DNA of 64,000 nucleotides from Chryseobacterium binzhouense. GTDB taxonomy: Bacteria > Bacteroidota > Bacteroidia > Flavobacteriales > Weeksellaceae. The translations under genes and the position numbers were made by a program. Location: positions 248,001 to 312,000 of the forward strand of contig NZ_VKOG01000001.1 in NCBI RefSeq assembly GCF_007474545.1, written 5' to 3'. Shown piece by piece: positions 56,168 through 64,000 of this stretch. The stretch's first letter is position 1. Each line of letters opens with the position of its first letter. The notes under the pieces were generated by a model, which did no database searches, was not told where the DNA came from, and worked only from the letters and a program-made list of their open reading frames with translations.

Positions 56168-58297
56168 TTATTGTTTTGATTTCATGTCGGCAATAATATT
56201 CATCGCTTCCTGAAGGTAAGAATCTTTCTGGAGATTTTTAATCCATATTTCCGATTTCTTCTTAAAGACCTCATCTTTCTTCTCTCTTTCAATTTCCGCA
56301 GGATACATTGCAAACTTCAATCCGTTATTGAATTTAGAAAGCTTTTTGAACTTCTCAATCTGTGCTTTTCTCTGCTTCATCAGTTCATTAAACTTGTTAA
56401 TATTCAAAGTTATTGTTTCTTCTTTATTAAGCTGCTCTCTCCATTGGGCAGATTCCAGAAGCAATTGATAATTAGGATTTTTTGCCATTCTTTCGCTGCT
56501 TGCTTTTTCTAAAGCCTTCACATCAAGATTATTCATTCTCTGGAAGTTAGCACTCGGAATTTTATCCCAAGCTAAAGCAAAATCATCATATCTTTCTCCG
56601 ATTTCCGCAAAAGTGAAGAAATCTTTCATCTGAATATCCGACACAATTCCTTTTCTTTGGTTTGATTCTCCTGTCACTCTGTAGAACTTCTGAATCGTTA
56701 GTTTTAAAGATCCGAAATCATCTTCAGTATTTAGAAATCTGTTAAGATCAACAAAAGTCTGCACCGTACCTTTCCCAAATGACTGTGGAGATCCTACTAC
56801 AATTGCTCTTCCATAGTCCTGCATTGCCCCTGCTAAAATTTCCGAAGCAGAAGCGGAAAGCTCGTTTTGCATAATTACCAACGGACCATTCCAGATTGGA
56901 GATTCCTGCTTATTTTTCAAAGTCTGAATTTTTCCGTTTCCGTCTTTTACCTGAACGTAAGGACCTGCATTCATAAACAATCCCATAATATCACCCACTT
57001 CGGTTAAAGAACCTCCGCCATTATTTCTCAGATCAAGAACGATTCCTTCAATTCCCTGCGCTTTCAGTTTGATGATTTCATTTTTAATGTCATCAGAAGC
57101 ATTTCTGCCTTTTTCATCCTCAAAATCGGCATTGAAGCTTGGAAGATTGATGAATCCGTACTTTTTGCCATTCGGTGAATTTACGATAATGCTTTTCGCA
57201 AACGTATCTTCAATGGCAACTTCCTCGCGAATCATGGTTACATCTCTGATCGTACCATCTTTTTTCTGAACCGTTAAAGTTACCGGAGTTCCTTTTTCAC
57301 CTCTGATCAGTCTCACCGCTTCATCAGAAAGCATTCCTACTACATTTACAGCATCTTCTTTTGGTTTAGATTTCACTTTCAGAATTTTATCCCCTTCAGA
57401 AAGCTGTTTAGATTTCCAGGCAGGAGCACCGATTGTTAATGCGCCCAAATAAAGATTTCCTTTTTTCTCCTGAATTAAAGCACCGATTCCGATCACTTTT
57501 CCTTTAAACTGGGTATCAAAATCTTCTTTATCTTTTGGAGAATAATAATTGGTGTGCGGATCAAAAACTTCTGTATAAGCATTCATATAGACCGTAAACC
57601 AATCCATTTTCTTTCTTTTTTTGAATCTTGTAAAAGTTTCCTTTACCAGATCCTTTACCTCATCTGTTGCTTTTGTCAGTTTTTGCTGAGGCGTAAGAAT
57701 TTCAAGTTTTATCGTGTCTTTCAGCTTAAATTTCTGTACAGAATCTTTTTTCTCTTTTTGGGTTTCCTCTTTGCTGTTCATCGACTCAATTTCCTGAAGA
57801 ATATTGTATTTGATGAATTTTTTCCACTCGTTATACTGTTCCTGTTTGTTTGCAGGAGTTTTTTTAAGTTTAGGCTCAAGAATCAGTGTTTCATCTTCTT
57901 CAAGATTGATTGGTTTCGTAAAAATATCCTGCGTCATCTTATCAATTTCATCTACTCTTTGGTACAATCTATCAATAGTCAGTTTGTAAAATGTAAGGTC
58001 TCCCTGATTGATGTAATCATCCAGCTTGGTTTCATGCTTAGCAAATTCATCCATATCAGACTGAAGAAAATATCTTTTTGCAGGATCTGCCAATTCAAAA
58101 TAATGCTTATAAACATCTTTAGAATAAGCATCGTTGATGGGTTTTGGGCTGTAATGTAAGTAAGAAAGAGTATTTTTAACACTCACCATGATCGTCTGCA
58201 TCTTTTCATCATCATTTTGAGGTGAATTGAAACAAAACATAAGACTTGTCAATGGTATGAGGAGTAAAAATTTATTCAGTTTAAAATTTTTCCACAT
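56168..58297 (-). CDS. Carboxy-terminal processing protease (S41, Prc/Tsp)
   Basis: A 709-residue periplasmic serine protease. It has an N-terminal signal or anchor (LNKFLLLIPLTSLMFCF), a PDZ domain (about 240-330) and an S41 catalytic domain. LDLRNNGGGSL and ELSASASEILAGAMQDYG (catalytic Ser near residue 480) precede SFGKGTVQT with the catalytic Lys near 505. A long C-terminal coiled region (DUF3340-like) completes the Prc form. It trims C-termini of envelope proteins. A strong divergent promoter lies upstream. Confidence 0.9.
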   Translation of the reverse strand: MWKNFKLNKFLLLIPLTSLMFCFNSPQNDDEKMQTIMVSVKNTLSYLHYSPKPINDAYSKDVYKHYFELADPAKRYFLQSDMDEFAKHETKLDDYINQGDLTFYKLTIDRLYQRVDEIDKMTQDIFTKPINLEEDETLILEPKLKKTPANKQEQYNEWKKFIKYNILQEIESMNSKEETQKEKKDSVQKFKLKDTIKLEILTPQQKLTKATDEVKDLVKETFTRFKKRKKMDWFTVYMNAYTEVFDPHTNYYSPKDKEDFDTQFKGKVIGIGALIQEKKGNLYLGALTIGAPAWKSKQLSEGDKILKVKSKPKEDAVNVVGMLSDEAVRLIRGEKGTPVTLTVQKKDGTIRDVTMIREEVAIEDTFAKSIIVNSPNGKKYGFINLPSFNADFEDEKGRNASDDIKNEIIKLKAQGIEGIVLDLRNNGGGSLTEVGDIMGLFMNAGPYVQVKDGNGKIQTLKNKQESPIWNGPLVIMQNELSASASEILAGAMQDYGRAIVVGSPQSFGKGTVQTFVDLNRFLNTEDDFGSLKLTIQKFYRVTGESNQRKGIVSDIQMKDFFTFAEIGERYDDFALAWDKIPSANFQRMNNLDVKALEKASSERMAKNPNYQLLLESAQWREQLNKEETITLNINKFNELMKQRKAQIEKFKKLSKFNNGLKFAMYPAEIEREKKDEVFKKKSEIWIKNLQKDSYLQEAMNIIADMKSKQ

Positions 58298-58375
58298 AAA
58301 TCTATAATATATTTTATTAATTTTTTAGAATTGTTTTTAATTAGTATTGATAATTAAATTTCCGTTACAAACTAT

Positions 58376-58405
58376 CAAAATTAATACCTTCTTTAGAATT
58401 ATCAA
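58376..58405 (-). promoter_or_regulatory. Full Bacteroidota promoter for prc
   Basis: On the minus strand TTG (58405-58403) and TAATTTTG (58383-58376) are 19 bp apart, an exact -7 match at ideal spacing. The start codon of the S41 protease gene lies about 79 bp further. Confidence 0.6.
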
Positions 58406-58416
58406 TTAGTTTTAAG

Positions 58417-58424
58417 TATTTTTG
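58417..58424 (+). promoter_or_regulatory. -7 box of surE
   Basis: TATTTTTG matches TAnnTTTG about 20 bp before the surE ATG, so the leader would be short. It diverges from the prc promoter. No TTG at ideal distance was seen. Confidence 0.4.
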
Positions 58425-58443
58425 TTAAAATTAAATTTTTTAT

Positions 58444-59214
58444 ATGGAAAAACCACTTATTCTGGTAACAAATGACGACGGAATTACAGCTCCGGGTATC
58501 AGAAATCTTGTAGAATTTATGAATGAGATAGGAGAAGTGATTGTGGTGGCTCCCAATTCTCCTCAAAGCGGAAAAGGTCATGCAATTACCATCAATTCTA
58601 CTTTAAGCTATGAAGAAGTACATTTGGACGGACCTCAACGGGATTTTTCCTGCAGTGGAACTCCGGTAGACTGTGTGAAAATGGCTTTGGATAAAATTCT
58701 TCCGAGAAGACCGGATATTGTAGTATCAGGAATCAACCACGGAGCTAATTCTTCCATCAACGTTATTTACTCGGGAACAATGTCTGCTGCTGTGGAAGGC
58801 GGTGTAGAAGGACTTCCTTCGATTGGCTTTTCTTTGTTGGATTTCAGCTGGGAAGCAGATTTCACACAGGCTAAAGAATACATCCAGGGAATTGTAAAAA
58901 AGGTGATTGATAACCCAATGCCAAAAGGTGTTGTGCTGAATGTCAACATCCCGAAACTTACGAAAGAAGAAATAAAAGGCGTAAAAATCTGCAAACAGGC
59001 GAATGCAAAGTGGGAAGAAAGCTTTGATGAGCGCATCAATCCGCATGGAAAAAAATATTACTGGCTTACAGGATATTTCAACAATATGGATGAATCTGAA
59101 GATGCAGATGAAACAGCATTGGCAAACGGATATATTTCTATTGTTCCTGTGAAATTTGACCTTACTGCGTACGAATACATGAATGAATTGAATGAAATTA
59201 TGAAGTTTAATTAA
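58444..59214 (+). CDS. surE: 5'/3'-nucleotidase SurE
   Basis: A 256-residue nucleoside monophosphatase of the SurE family. It has the metal-site motif VTNDDGITAPG (N10, D11, D12), APNSPQSGKGHA, SGTPVDCV and the NHGANSS segment. Length and motif order are normal. It is a single gene with a short leader and a strong terminator after it. Confidence 0.95.
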   Translation: MEKPLILVTNDDGITAPGIRNLVEFMNEIGEVIVVAPNSPQSGKGHAITINSTLSYEEVHLDGPQRDFSCSGTPVDCVKMALDKILPRRPDIVVSGINHGANSSINVIYSGTMSAAVEGGVEGLPSIGFSLLDFSWEADFTQAKEYIQGIVKKVIDNPMPKGVVLNVNIPKLTKEEIKGVKICKQANAKWEESFDERINPHGKKYYWLTGYFNNMDESEDADETALANGYISIVPVKFDLTAYEYMNELNEIMKFN

Positions 59215-59233
59215 AACTCTTTGATCTCTTTTT

Positions 59234-59273
59234 AAGACAGATTTCTGCAAATCTTAATGCAGAAATCTGTCTT
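59234..59273. terminator. Bidirectional terminator between surE and the glycosyltransferase
   Basis: AAGACAGATTTCTGCA (59234-59249) pairs perfectly with TGCAGAAATCTGTCTT (59258-59273), a 16 bp stem with an 8-base loop. It ends surE and the convergent glycosyltransferase gene. Confidence 0.85.
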
Positions 59274-60476
59274 TTATTTTTTATTTTTCTCTTCAATCCA
59301 GCGGCTCATGTATTTGGTTGAGTTTAACTGATGATGCTGAAGAATGATTCCCAGAAAATTTCCTGTTCGATGATTTTGAAGGTTTTCCTTGATGTCTGCA
59401 ATTTTTTCCCAAAATTGGTCAACGTAAAGCTGTTTATCAAAAACTTGTTTCAAAATCTCCTCTGCATTTTTGTTTGCCTGATTCCAGACTGTTTCATTTT
59501 GATATAGCTCAACAGCTTTATTGATAAAATTTTCGTCAGAATCTTTAATAAATCCGTTCCAGGGAAGATTTTTATGCATCGCTTCTGCTCCAACCGAACT
59601 GGTAACATTCGGCAAGCTAAATTTCATGCTTTCCCAGAGTTTTCCTTTCAAGCCCGCACCAAAAGGAATGGGAGCGAGTAAAACACGGTATTGTCTGAAA
59701 ACAGACTCTGCAGACTCTGCCCTTCCTTTCACGATAAAACCTTCATTCTCATTATTCAGCTGAAAAACTTTTTCTGTCGCATAAGCTCCGTAAATATGAA
59801 GTTCCGCATCCGGAATTTGCTTACGAATTGATTTCCAGATTGTTTTCAGCTTAATAACAGTCTGCCAATTGGGTTCATGTAAAAAATTTCCGATACTTAC
59901 GAAATGTTCGCGCTCTGAAAAAGAAGGCTTATTTTCTTGCTTTTCTTCTGTCAGAAACGGAATATAAAAGAGAATCTCAGGATTAATTTTGAATTTTTTT
60001 ATCAGCAAATTCATTTCGAATTCAGAGATGATTAACGATAAATCACACCGCAAAATGGAAGCAATTTCTCTTTTAAAAATTTCATTGATGAAATCCTGAT
60101 CGTTTACTTCTCTCTTTTCAGCAAAAGCTTTTCTGCGTGCTTCCCTCAAGAAATGAAGGTCTTCCGTATCAAGAATTTTAATCGCATCCGGACAATTTTC
60201 AGAAATACGCCAACCTAACTGTTCTTCGGTAACATATCGGTCAAAAAGAACAATATCAGGATTCAGAACTTTAATTTTTTCGTCAAAACTTTTGCTGTTG
60301 ATTTCAATTTTTTCAACATCAATTTTCTCCGAAAACTCAATATTGTTAGCCGATGTAAGAAAAGTGACTTTGTAATTTTTTTTACTGAACAATTCAATAA
60401 GCTGCATCATTCTTTGACCAGCTGCCGTAGAAGCAGGCTCAGGAATAACGAGACCGATAATAACGAGATGTTTCAC
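59274..60476 (-). CDS. Glycosyltransferase (GT-B fold)
   Basis: A 400-residue glycosyltransferase. It shows a GT-B layout with the donor segment PIPFGAGLKGKLWESMKFSLPN and GAEAMHKNLPWNGFI. The start is a GTG codon at 60474-60476 (VKHLVIIGLVIPEPAS); no ATG is in frame upstream. A -7 box ends 6 bp before it, so the transcript may be leaderless. It lies downstream of the radical SAM gene on the same strand but with its own promoter-like box. The acceptor is unknown. Confidence 0.75.
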   Translation of the reverse strand: MKHLVIIGLVIPEPASTAAGQRMMQLIELFSKKNYKVTFLTSANNIEFSEKIDVEKIEINSKSFDEKIKVLNPDIVLFDRYVTEEQLGWRISENCPDAIKILDTEDLHFLREARRKAFAEKREVNDQDFINEIFKREIASILRCDLSLIISEFEMNLLIKKFKINPEILFYIPFLTEEKQENKPSFSEREHFVSIGNFLHEPNWQTVIKLKTIWKSIRKQIPDAELHIYGAYATEKVFQLNNENEGFIVKGRAESAESVFRQYRVLLAPIPFGAGLKGKLWESMKFSLPNVTSSVGAEAMHKNLPWNGFIKDSDENFINKAVELYQNETVWNQANKNAEEILKQVFDKQLYVDQFWEKIADIKENLQNHRTGNFLGIILQHHQLNSTKYMSRWIEEKNKK

Positions 60477-60481
60477 AAATG

Positions 60482-60489
60482 CAAAATTA
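60482..60489 (-). promoter_or_regulatory. -7 box overlapping a leaderless glycosyltransferase start
   Basis: On the minus strand TAATTTTG (forward CAAAATTA) matches TAnnTTTG and ends 6 bp before the GTG start at 60476. If used, the RNA would start at or near the start codon. Confidence 0.4.
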
Positions 60490-60535
60490 GGACTAAATTT
60501 TCCAAATCATTGATTAAAGTAGTCTGCATTTATAG

Positions 60536-61939
60536 CTAAAATAAAACCCTGTCATCTTTTCGCAATTCTTCCAGGTATTTGATTTTATCATCACGATAAA
60601 ACAAATTCATTGTCTCAAAAGGAATAAGTTTTAAATTTTTGCTGACAATGTGTACGCATGATTTTTTCACAGCCCGCACGTCAAAATCGTGTGCATCCAT
60701 AAAATTCATAATAATAATTCTGAATAAATTATCATAATCAAGATTCGGAGCCGAAACTTCAGGAAGACAGCATAATAGCTGATTGACTTTAGGTTTTACT
60801 TTATCAACCGAAATACCCGTACTGAAAATATCTAAAAGCTGCATCTGCAATCCGGTATCCTGTTCGTAGACGATTGTATTTTTGGTTTCATTATTCAGCA
60901 AATCGGCGGGATTGATGTATCTGGTTAAAGGAATTGTCTCGCCTTCCAGTTTTAAAATATATCCCATTGCCAAAGCATCCGGGTTACATGGGACCGGAAT
61001 CAGATCATCTGAGTTCAAAAGCGGAAACTGGTTTAAAATTTCTTGTCTTACTTCCGTTAAAGTAATTTTTTCATGTGCCGAATCTTCTCTGTTCCGCCCT
61101 GCAATTTCGACAGGCTGAAAAGTAATTCCGCGAACACATTTTTGTTTTAAGGCAAACTCAATAATTTTTCCGATTTCATCAACATTTTTTCCTTTTTGCA
61201 GAACAATAACGAGCGTCGTAGAAAGATTTAATTCATTTAATTTTTCTAAAGCTTTCATTCTTACATCCGTTAAGTCTTTACCCCTGAAGTCTTCTAAAAC
61301 CTCCGGCTTGAAGGAATCAAACTGCAGATAAACTTCAAATTCCGGAGCATAGGATGCTAATTTTTCGGCAAAGCCGGGATCATTGGCAATTCTTACGCCA
61401 TTGGTATTCAGCATTAAATGTTTGATCGGTTTCGTTTTCGCAATATCCATTATTTTGAAAAATTCAGGATGAATTGTAGGTTCTCCTCCACTGATCTGAA
61501 CAACATCCGGTTCACCTTCATTTTTTACAATAATATCAAACATTGCTTCAATTTCCTGTAAGCTTCTATGACTTCCGTAATGCGGAGAAGACATGGCATA
61601 GCAAGTCGGACAAGTGAGATTACAGCGATCTGTCACTTCCACGATAGAAAGGCAGCTATGCTGCTCATGATCAACACATAAACCACAATCGTAAGGACAG
61701 CCATACTCTACATCGGTTCCGAAATGAACAGGTGTTTCTGATGCTTTATTATAGTTTCGTATGTTTTTATAGTATTGAACGTCAGAAGCAATTTTAGTTT
61801 TAAAAAAGCCATGATCGGGACATCTTTTGGTCATGAAAACCGATTCATCCTCAATGATAATTTTTGCTCCTACCCTTTTCAGGCATTCCGGACAAAGACT
61901 TATCGTATAATCGTAATAGGTATAGTTTCTTACTGGCAT
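60536..61939 (-). CDS. Radical SAM enzyme of the MJ0619/Tes-like type
   Basis: A 467-residue radical SAM protein. The N-terminus has a zinc-like pair (CPECL at 16-20 and CPDHG at 40-44). Then comes a first CxxxCxxC (C81, C85, C88, CPYDCGLC) and then the radical SAM CxxxCxxC (C106, C110, C113, CNLTCPTCYA). The layout of a double CxxxCxxC with HEQHSCLSI between resembles the MJ0619/tetraether synthase (Tes) lineage, which couples lipid chains in archaea and some bacteria. In this organism the substrate is unknown. It is followed downstream by the glycosyltransferase and preceded by a small membrane protein and an Lgt-like gene. Confidence 0.8.
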   Translation of the reverse strand: MPVRNYTYYDYTISLCPECLKRVGAKIIIEDESVFMTKRCPDHGFFKTKIASDVQYYKNIRNYNKASETPVHFGTDVEYGCPYDCGLCVDHEQHSCLSIVEVTDRCNLTCPTCYAMSSPHYGSHRSLQEIEAMFDIIVKNEGEPDVVQISGGEPTIHPEFFKIMDIAKTKPIKHLMLNTNGVRIANDPGFAEKLASYAPEFEVYLQFDSFKPEVLEDFRGKDLTDVRMKALEKLNELNLSTTLVIVLQKGKNVDEIGKIIEFALKQKCVRGITFQPVEIAGRNREDSAHEKITLTEVRQEILNQFPLLNSDDLIPVPCNPDALAMGYILKLEGETIPLTRYINPADLLNNETKNTIVYEQDTGLQMQLLDIFSTGISVDKVKPKVNQLLCCLPEVSAPNLDYDNLFRIIIMNFMDAHDFDVRAVKKSCVHIVSKNLKLIPFETMNLFYRDDKIKYLEELRKDDRVLF

Positions 61940-61948
61940 ATTTTATAT

Positions 61949-62182
61949 TTACATTCCACCACAAATAAAACCACTGATCAACCCGCCAATAAGCATCGAT
62001 ATCAAAACGGTTCTCCAGAACTGTCCGCTGGTAAATTTATTTTCGTTATTCCATTCATAAATCACTTTTGTAATAGCGGCAATCACCAGAGAAACTACAA
62101 AAAGTATAACCAAAATAAGCCCTATAATCATTACAAGAAAAGCTTCAAGACCACCAACTTCAAGGATTGTTAAATTTTTCAT
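61949..62182 (-). CDS. Small membrane protein in the radical SAM/Lgt-like cluster
   Basis: A 77-residue protein with two membrane helices (about residues 14-34 and 53-75, the second with several glycines: GGLISGFICGGM). It has no known domain. Its start overlaps the stop of the Lgt-like gene (ATGA), and it ends 10 bp before the radical SAM gene, so the three form one operon. Confidence 0.65.
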   Translation of the reverse strand: MKNLTILEVGGLEAFLVMIIGLILVILFVVSLVIAAITKVIYEWNNENKFTSGQFWRTVLISMLIGGLISGFICGGM

Positions 62183-63009
62183 GATGTGATATTTTCAGGT
62201 GAAGTTAAAGAATTTATTTTTCTCAGTTTCAAGAAATAATAAAAAATGACACAAAGACAGGTAATCTGAATTGTTCCTAAATTTCCGACAATTTCTATTT
62301 TCGGTTTTATAAAATCCAGCATAAACCTAAAGCTGAAATAACTCAACATAAATATCTGAAAAACAAAACCTGACGGATATATTTTTTTATCCTGAATAGT
62401 TTTTAAAATAATCCATAAGACTATAAGAAAAGTAATTTCGTAAAGCGCAACAGGATGCCGAAGATATTCATCTCCTAAATGCATTCCGAAAATAAAATCT
62501 GTAGGAATTCCATACGTTTCTTCGTGAATTCCTGTCAGAAAACATCCGATTCTACCAATAATCATTGCGAGGATTAATGGAAAAACAATCAGATCTCCTG
62601 TGCTTTCTTTATGACCGACAATTTTTTTTGCCCATTCTACACCGATTAAACCAAAAGCCAGTCCGCCGACGATGGTATTGTTTGTCCAGAATCTTTTAAA
62701 ATCAAAATCATTAAAAAATACATACGGATTTTCTAAATTCCCTATAAGCTTTGAACCCAATAATGCTCCTGCCGTAGCTCCGATTAAAACCGCAGCAGAG
62801 ATGTTGAATGACAGTTTTTCTTTTGATTTCCGTTTTAAATAAAAATAATACCGCATTCCGATGAAAACCCCAATCGTTTCAAGAACAGGATGTGCAAGGA
62901 TTGTATGACCAAAAATCTGAAAAGTAACAGGAAAATCCATGAAATCAAAAATAGGATATTTCAAAAGATGATGACACCAATTATAAGAATTAAATTCTAA
63001 ATCACTCAT
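62179..63009 (-). CDS. Divergent prolipoprotein diacylglyceryl transferase (Lgt) homologue
   Basis: A membrane protein of about 276 residues with about seven helices. The Lgt signature is recognisable but changed: GRIGCFLTGIHEETYGIPT in place of the usual GRIGNFxNGE, then RHPVALYE, as in Lgt. The canonical asparagines are replaced. The start is taken at 63009 (MSDLEFNSYNWCHH); an upstream ATG at 63060 gives a longer form, and a TTG at 63084 an even longer one. Its product may transfer a lipid group in the same pathway as the radical SAM enzyme, which is inferred from the operon. Confidence 0.72.
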   Translation of the reverse strand: MSDLEFNSYNWCHHLLKYPIFDFMDFPVTFQIFGHTILAHPVLETIGVFIGMRYYFYLKRKSKEKLSFNISAAVLIGATAGALLGSKLIGNLENPYVFFNDFDFKRFWTNNTIVGGLAFGLIGVEWAKKIVGHKESTGDLIVFPLILAMIIGRIGCFLTGIHEETYGIPTDFIFGMHLGDEYLRHPVALYEITFLIVLWIILKTIQDKKIYPSGFVFQIFMLSYFSFRFMLDFIKPKIEIVGNLGTIQITCLCVIFYYFLKLRKINSLTSPENITS

Positions 63010-63087
63010 AAATATTCTATAAAATCCTCTCCTTTCGATGTTTCTAAAAATCTTTTCCATACTTTTATTTAAAATATCTTCCAAATT

Positions 63088-64000
63088 ATGAGAATAGAAT
63101 ATGATATAAAGCTGGGCTTTAAAGATGTAATGTTTCGTCCTAAACGTTCAACCTTAAAATCGCGCTCCGAGGTTAACTTAGAAAGAGAATTCACATTCCT
63201 CCACACTCAGAAAAAATGGAAAGGCACTCCTATTATCGCAGCCAATATGGATACGGTAGGAACTTTCGAAATGGCAGTTGAACTCGCAAAAGACAAAATA
63301 ATTACTGCTGTACACAAACATTACTCTGTAACAGAATGGGCTGATTTCCTGCAGGATAAGAATGATGAAATCTATCAGTACATCGCATTGAGCACCGGAA
63401 CCGGAACAGCAGATGAAGAAAAAATAAAAACCATTCTCACGCAACATCCAAAAATTGAGTTTCTCTGCATAGATGTCGCCAATGGTTATTCTGAGCATTT
63501 CGTACAGTTTGTGAAGAAAGCCAGACAGAATTTTCCTGATAAGATTATCATTGCAGGGAATGTAGTAACAGGCGAAATGGTAGAAGAGTTACTTTTAGTT
63601 GGTGCCGATATTATTAAAGTCGGAATCGGCCCAGGTTCGGTCTGTACGACAAGAGTAAAAACCGGTGTTGGTTATCCTCAACTTTCAGCCATTATAGAAT
63701 GTTCTGATGCCGCTCACGGATTGAAAGGGCACATTATTGCAGACGGAGGATGTAAAGTTCCGGGAGATGTGGCAAAAGCTTTTGGCGGAGGTGCAGATTT
63801 TGTGATGCTCGGCGGAATGTTTGCCGGTCACGATGAAAGCGGTGGTGAAATGGTGGAAGAAAACGGAAAAAAATATAAGCTCTTCTACGGAATGAGTTCT
63901 AAAACAGCAATGGATAAACATTCCGGAGGTGTGGCAGAATACAGAGCTTCCGAAGGAAAAACGGTGAAAGTAGAATATAAAGGTCCGGTTGCGGAAACGG
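63088..64000 (+). CDS. guaC: GMP reductase, 3' end outside window
   Basis: The reading frame is open from 63088 to the right edge (304 residues seen). The start [20 protein letters not shown] and the segment [12 protein letters not shown] are typical of GMP reductase. The catalytic Cys is in [11 protein letters not shown], and further matches include [22 protein letters not shown]. The enzyme turns GMP into IMP in purine salvage. It is divergent from the Lgt-like gene, sharing the gap. The missing end should hold about 40 more residues. Confidence 0.9.
   Translation, partial: MRIEYDIKLGFKDVMFRPKRSTLKSRSEVNLEREFTFLHTQKKWKGTPIIAANMDTVGTFEMAVELAKDKIITAVHKHYSVTEWADFLQDKNDEIYQYIALSTGTGTADEEKIKTILTQHPKIEFLCIDVANGYSEHFVQFVKKARQNFPDKIIIAGNVVTGEMVEELLLVGADIIKVGIGPGSVCTTRVKTGVGYPQLSAIIECSDAAHGLKGHIIADGGCKVPGDVAKAFGGGADFVMLGGMFAGHDESGGEMVEENGKKYKLFYGMSSKTAMDKHSGGVAEYRASEGKTVKVEYKGPVAET

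Noticed and set aside
57554-58159. Plus-strand ORF of about 200 codons
   Set aside because: It lies wholly antisense to the S41 protease gene and its protein is a low-complexity Phe/Ile/Leu-rich string, the shadow of a lysine-rich gene.
61775-62173. Plus-strand ORF of about 130 codons
   Set aside because: It is antisense to the start of the radical SAM gene and the two-helix gene; the product is His/Asn/Lys-rich without any family.
1-64000. tRNA or rRNA genes
   Set aside because: No cloverleaf pattern or rRNA-like segment was noticed on either strand while reading. A dedicated tRNA or covariance scan was not possible here.

Overview
The window looks like the chromosome of a low-GC Bacteroidota, most likely a Chryseobacterium-type member of the Flavobacteriales (Weeksellaceae). 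Supporting signs are type IX secretion (T9SS) sorting tails, many genes preceded by the Bacteroidota -7 box TAnnTTTG, several 2TM-domain proteins tied to a LytS-type kinase, SusC/FepA-style receptors, and housekeeping proteins that read as flavobacterial. All assignments come from reading the sequence and recalling protein families; no database search was run.

Region 1 (1 to about 7.77 kb) is the right end of a mobile element carrying phage defence. It starts inside a MobB-type relaxase. Next come an XRE controller, a C5-cytosine methyltransferase and a McrB/McrC-like restriction pair of the LlaJI kind, then a two-gene Kiwa system (kwaA, kwaB). The element ends against a TPR regulator gene that has lost its 3' part.

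Region 2 (7.8-19.6 kb, minus strand) encodes flavobacterial surface proteins: two with thrombospondin type-3 calcium repeats, one with YadA-head-like repeats, and small secreted proteins. Region 3 (19.9-39 kb) is mostly chromosomal housekeeping: a DUF885 lipoprotein, an ExbB-ExbD-TonB operon, a SpmAB-like permease, accD, fbaA, nadK, a CBS protein, a TrmH-family methylase, a bestrophin, a glycosyltransferase, clpC and mnmA. One intergenic gap here has a full promoter followed by a terminator and no ORF, which suggests a small RNA.

Region 4 (39-53 kb) holds two transcription units of signalling genes: LytTR regulator plus two 2TM proteins, and LytS kinase-2TM fusion plus 2TM plus ICMT-like methyltransferase. 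A 9 kb T9SS/Rhs cassette lies between them. It encodes a T9SS-sorted protein, an Rhs-like partner, a DUF6443/Rhs-core protein ending in an HExxH zinc-protease toxin, and a lipoprotein in the immunity position. The cassette is bordered on each side by a different three-copy repeat array.

Region 5 (53-64 kb) carries a TPR protein, a TonB-dependent receptor, a Prc protease, surE, a glycosyltransferase, a cluster of Tes/MJ0619-like radical SAM enzyme plus a small membrane protein plus a divergent Lgt homologue, and the start of guaC at the right edge.

Most notable are the Rhs zinc-protease cassette with its putative lipoprotein immunity partner, the radical SAM/Lgt-like lipid cluster, the restriction-Kiwa island that ends in a broken gene, and the small-RNA candidate.
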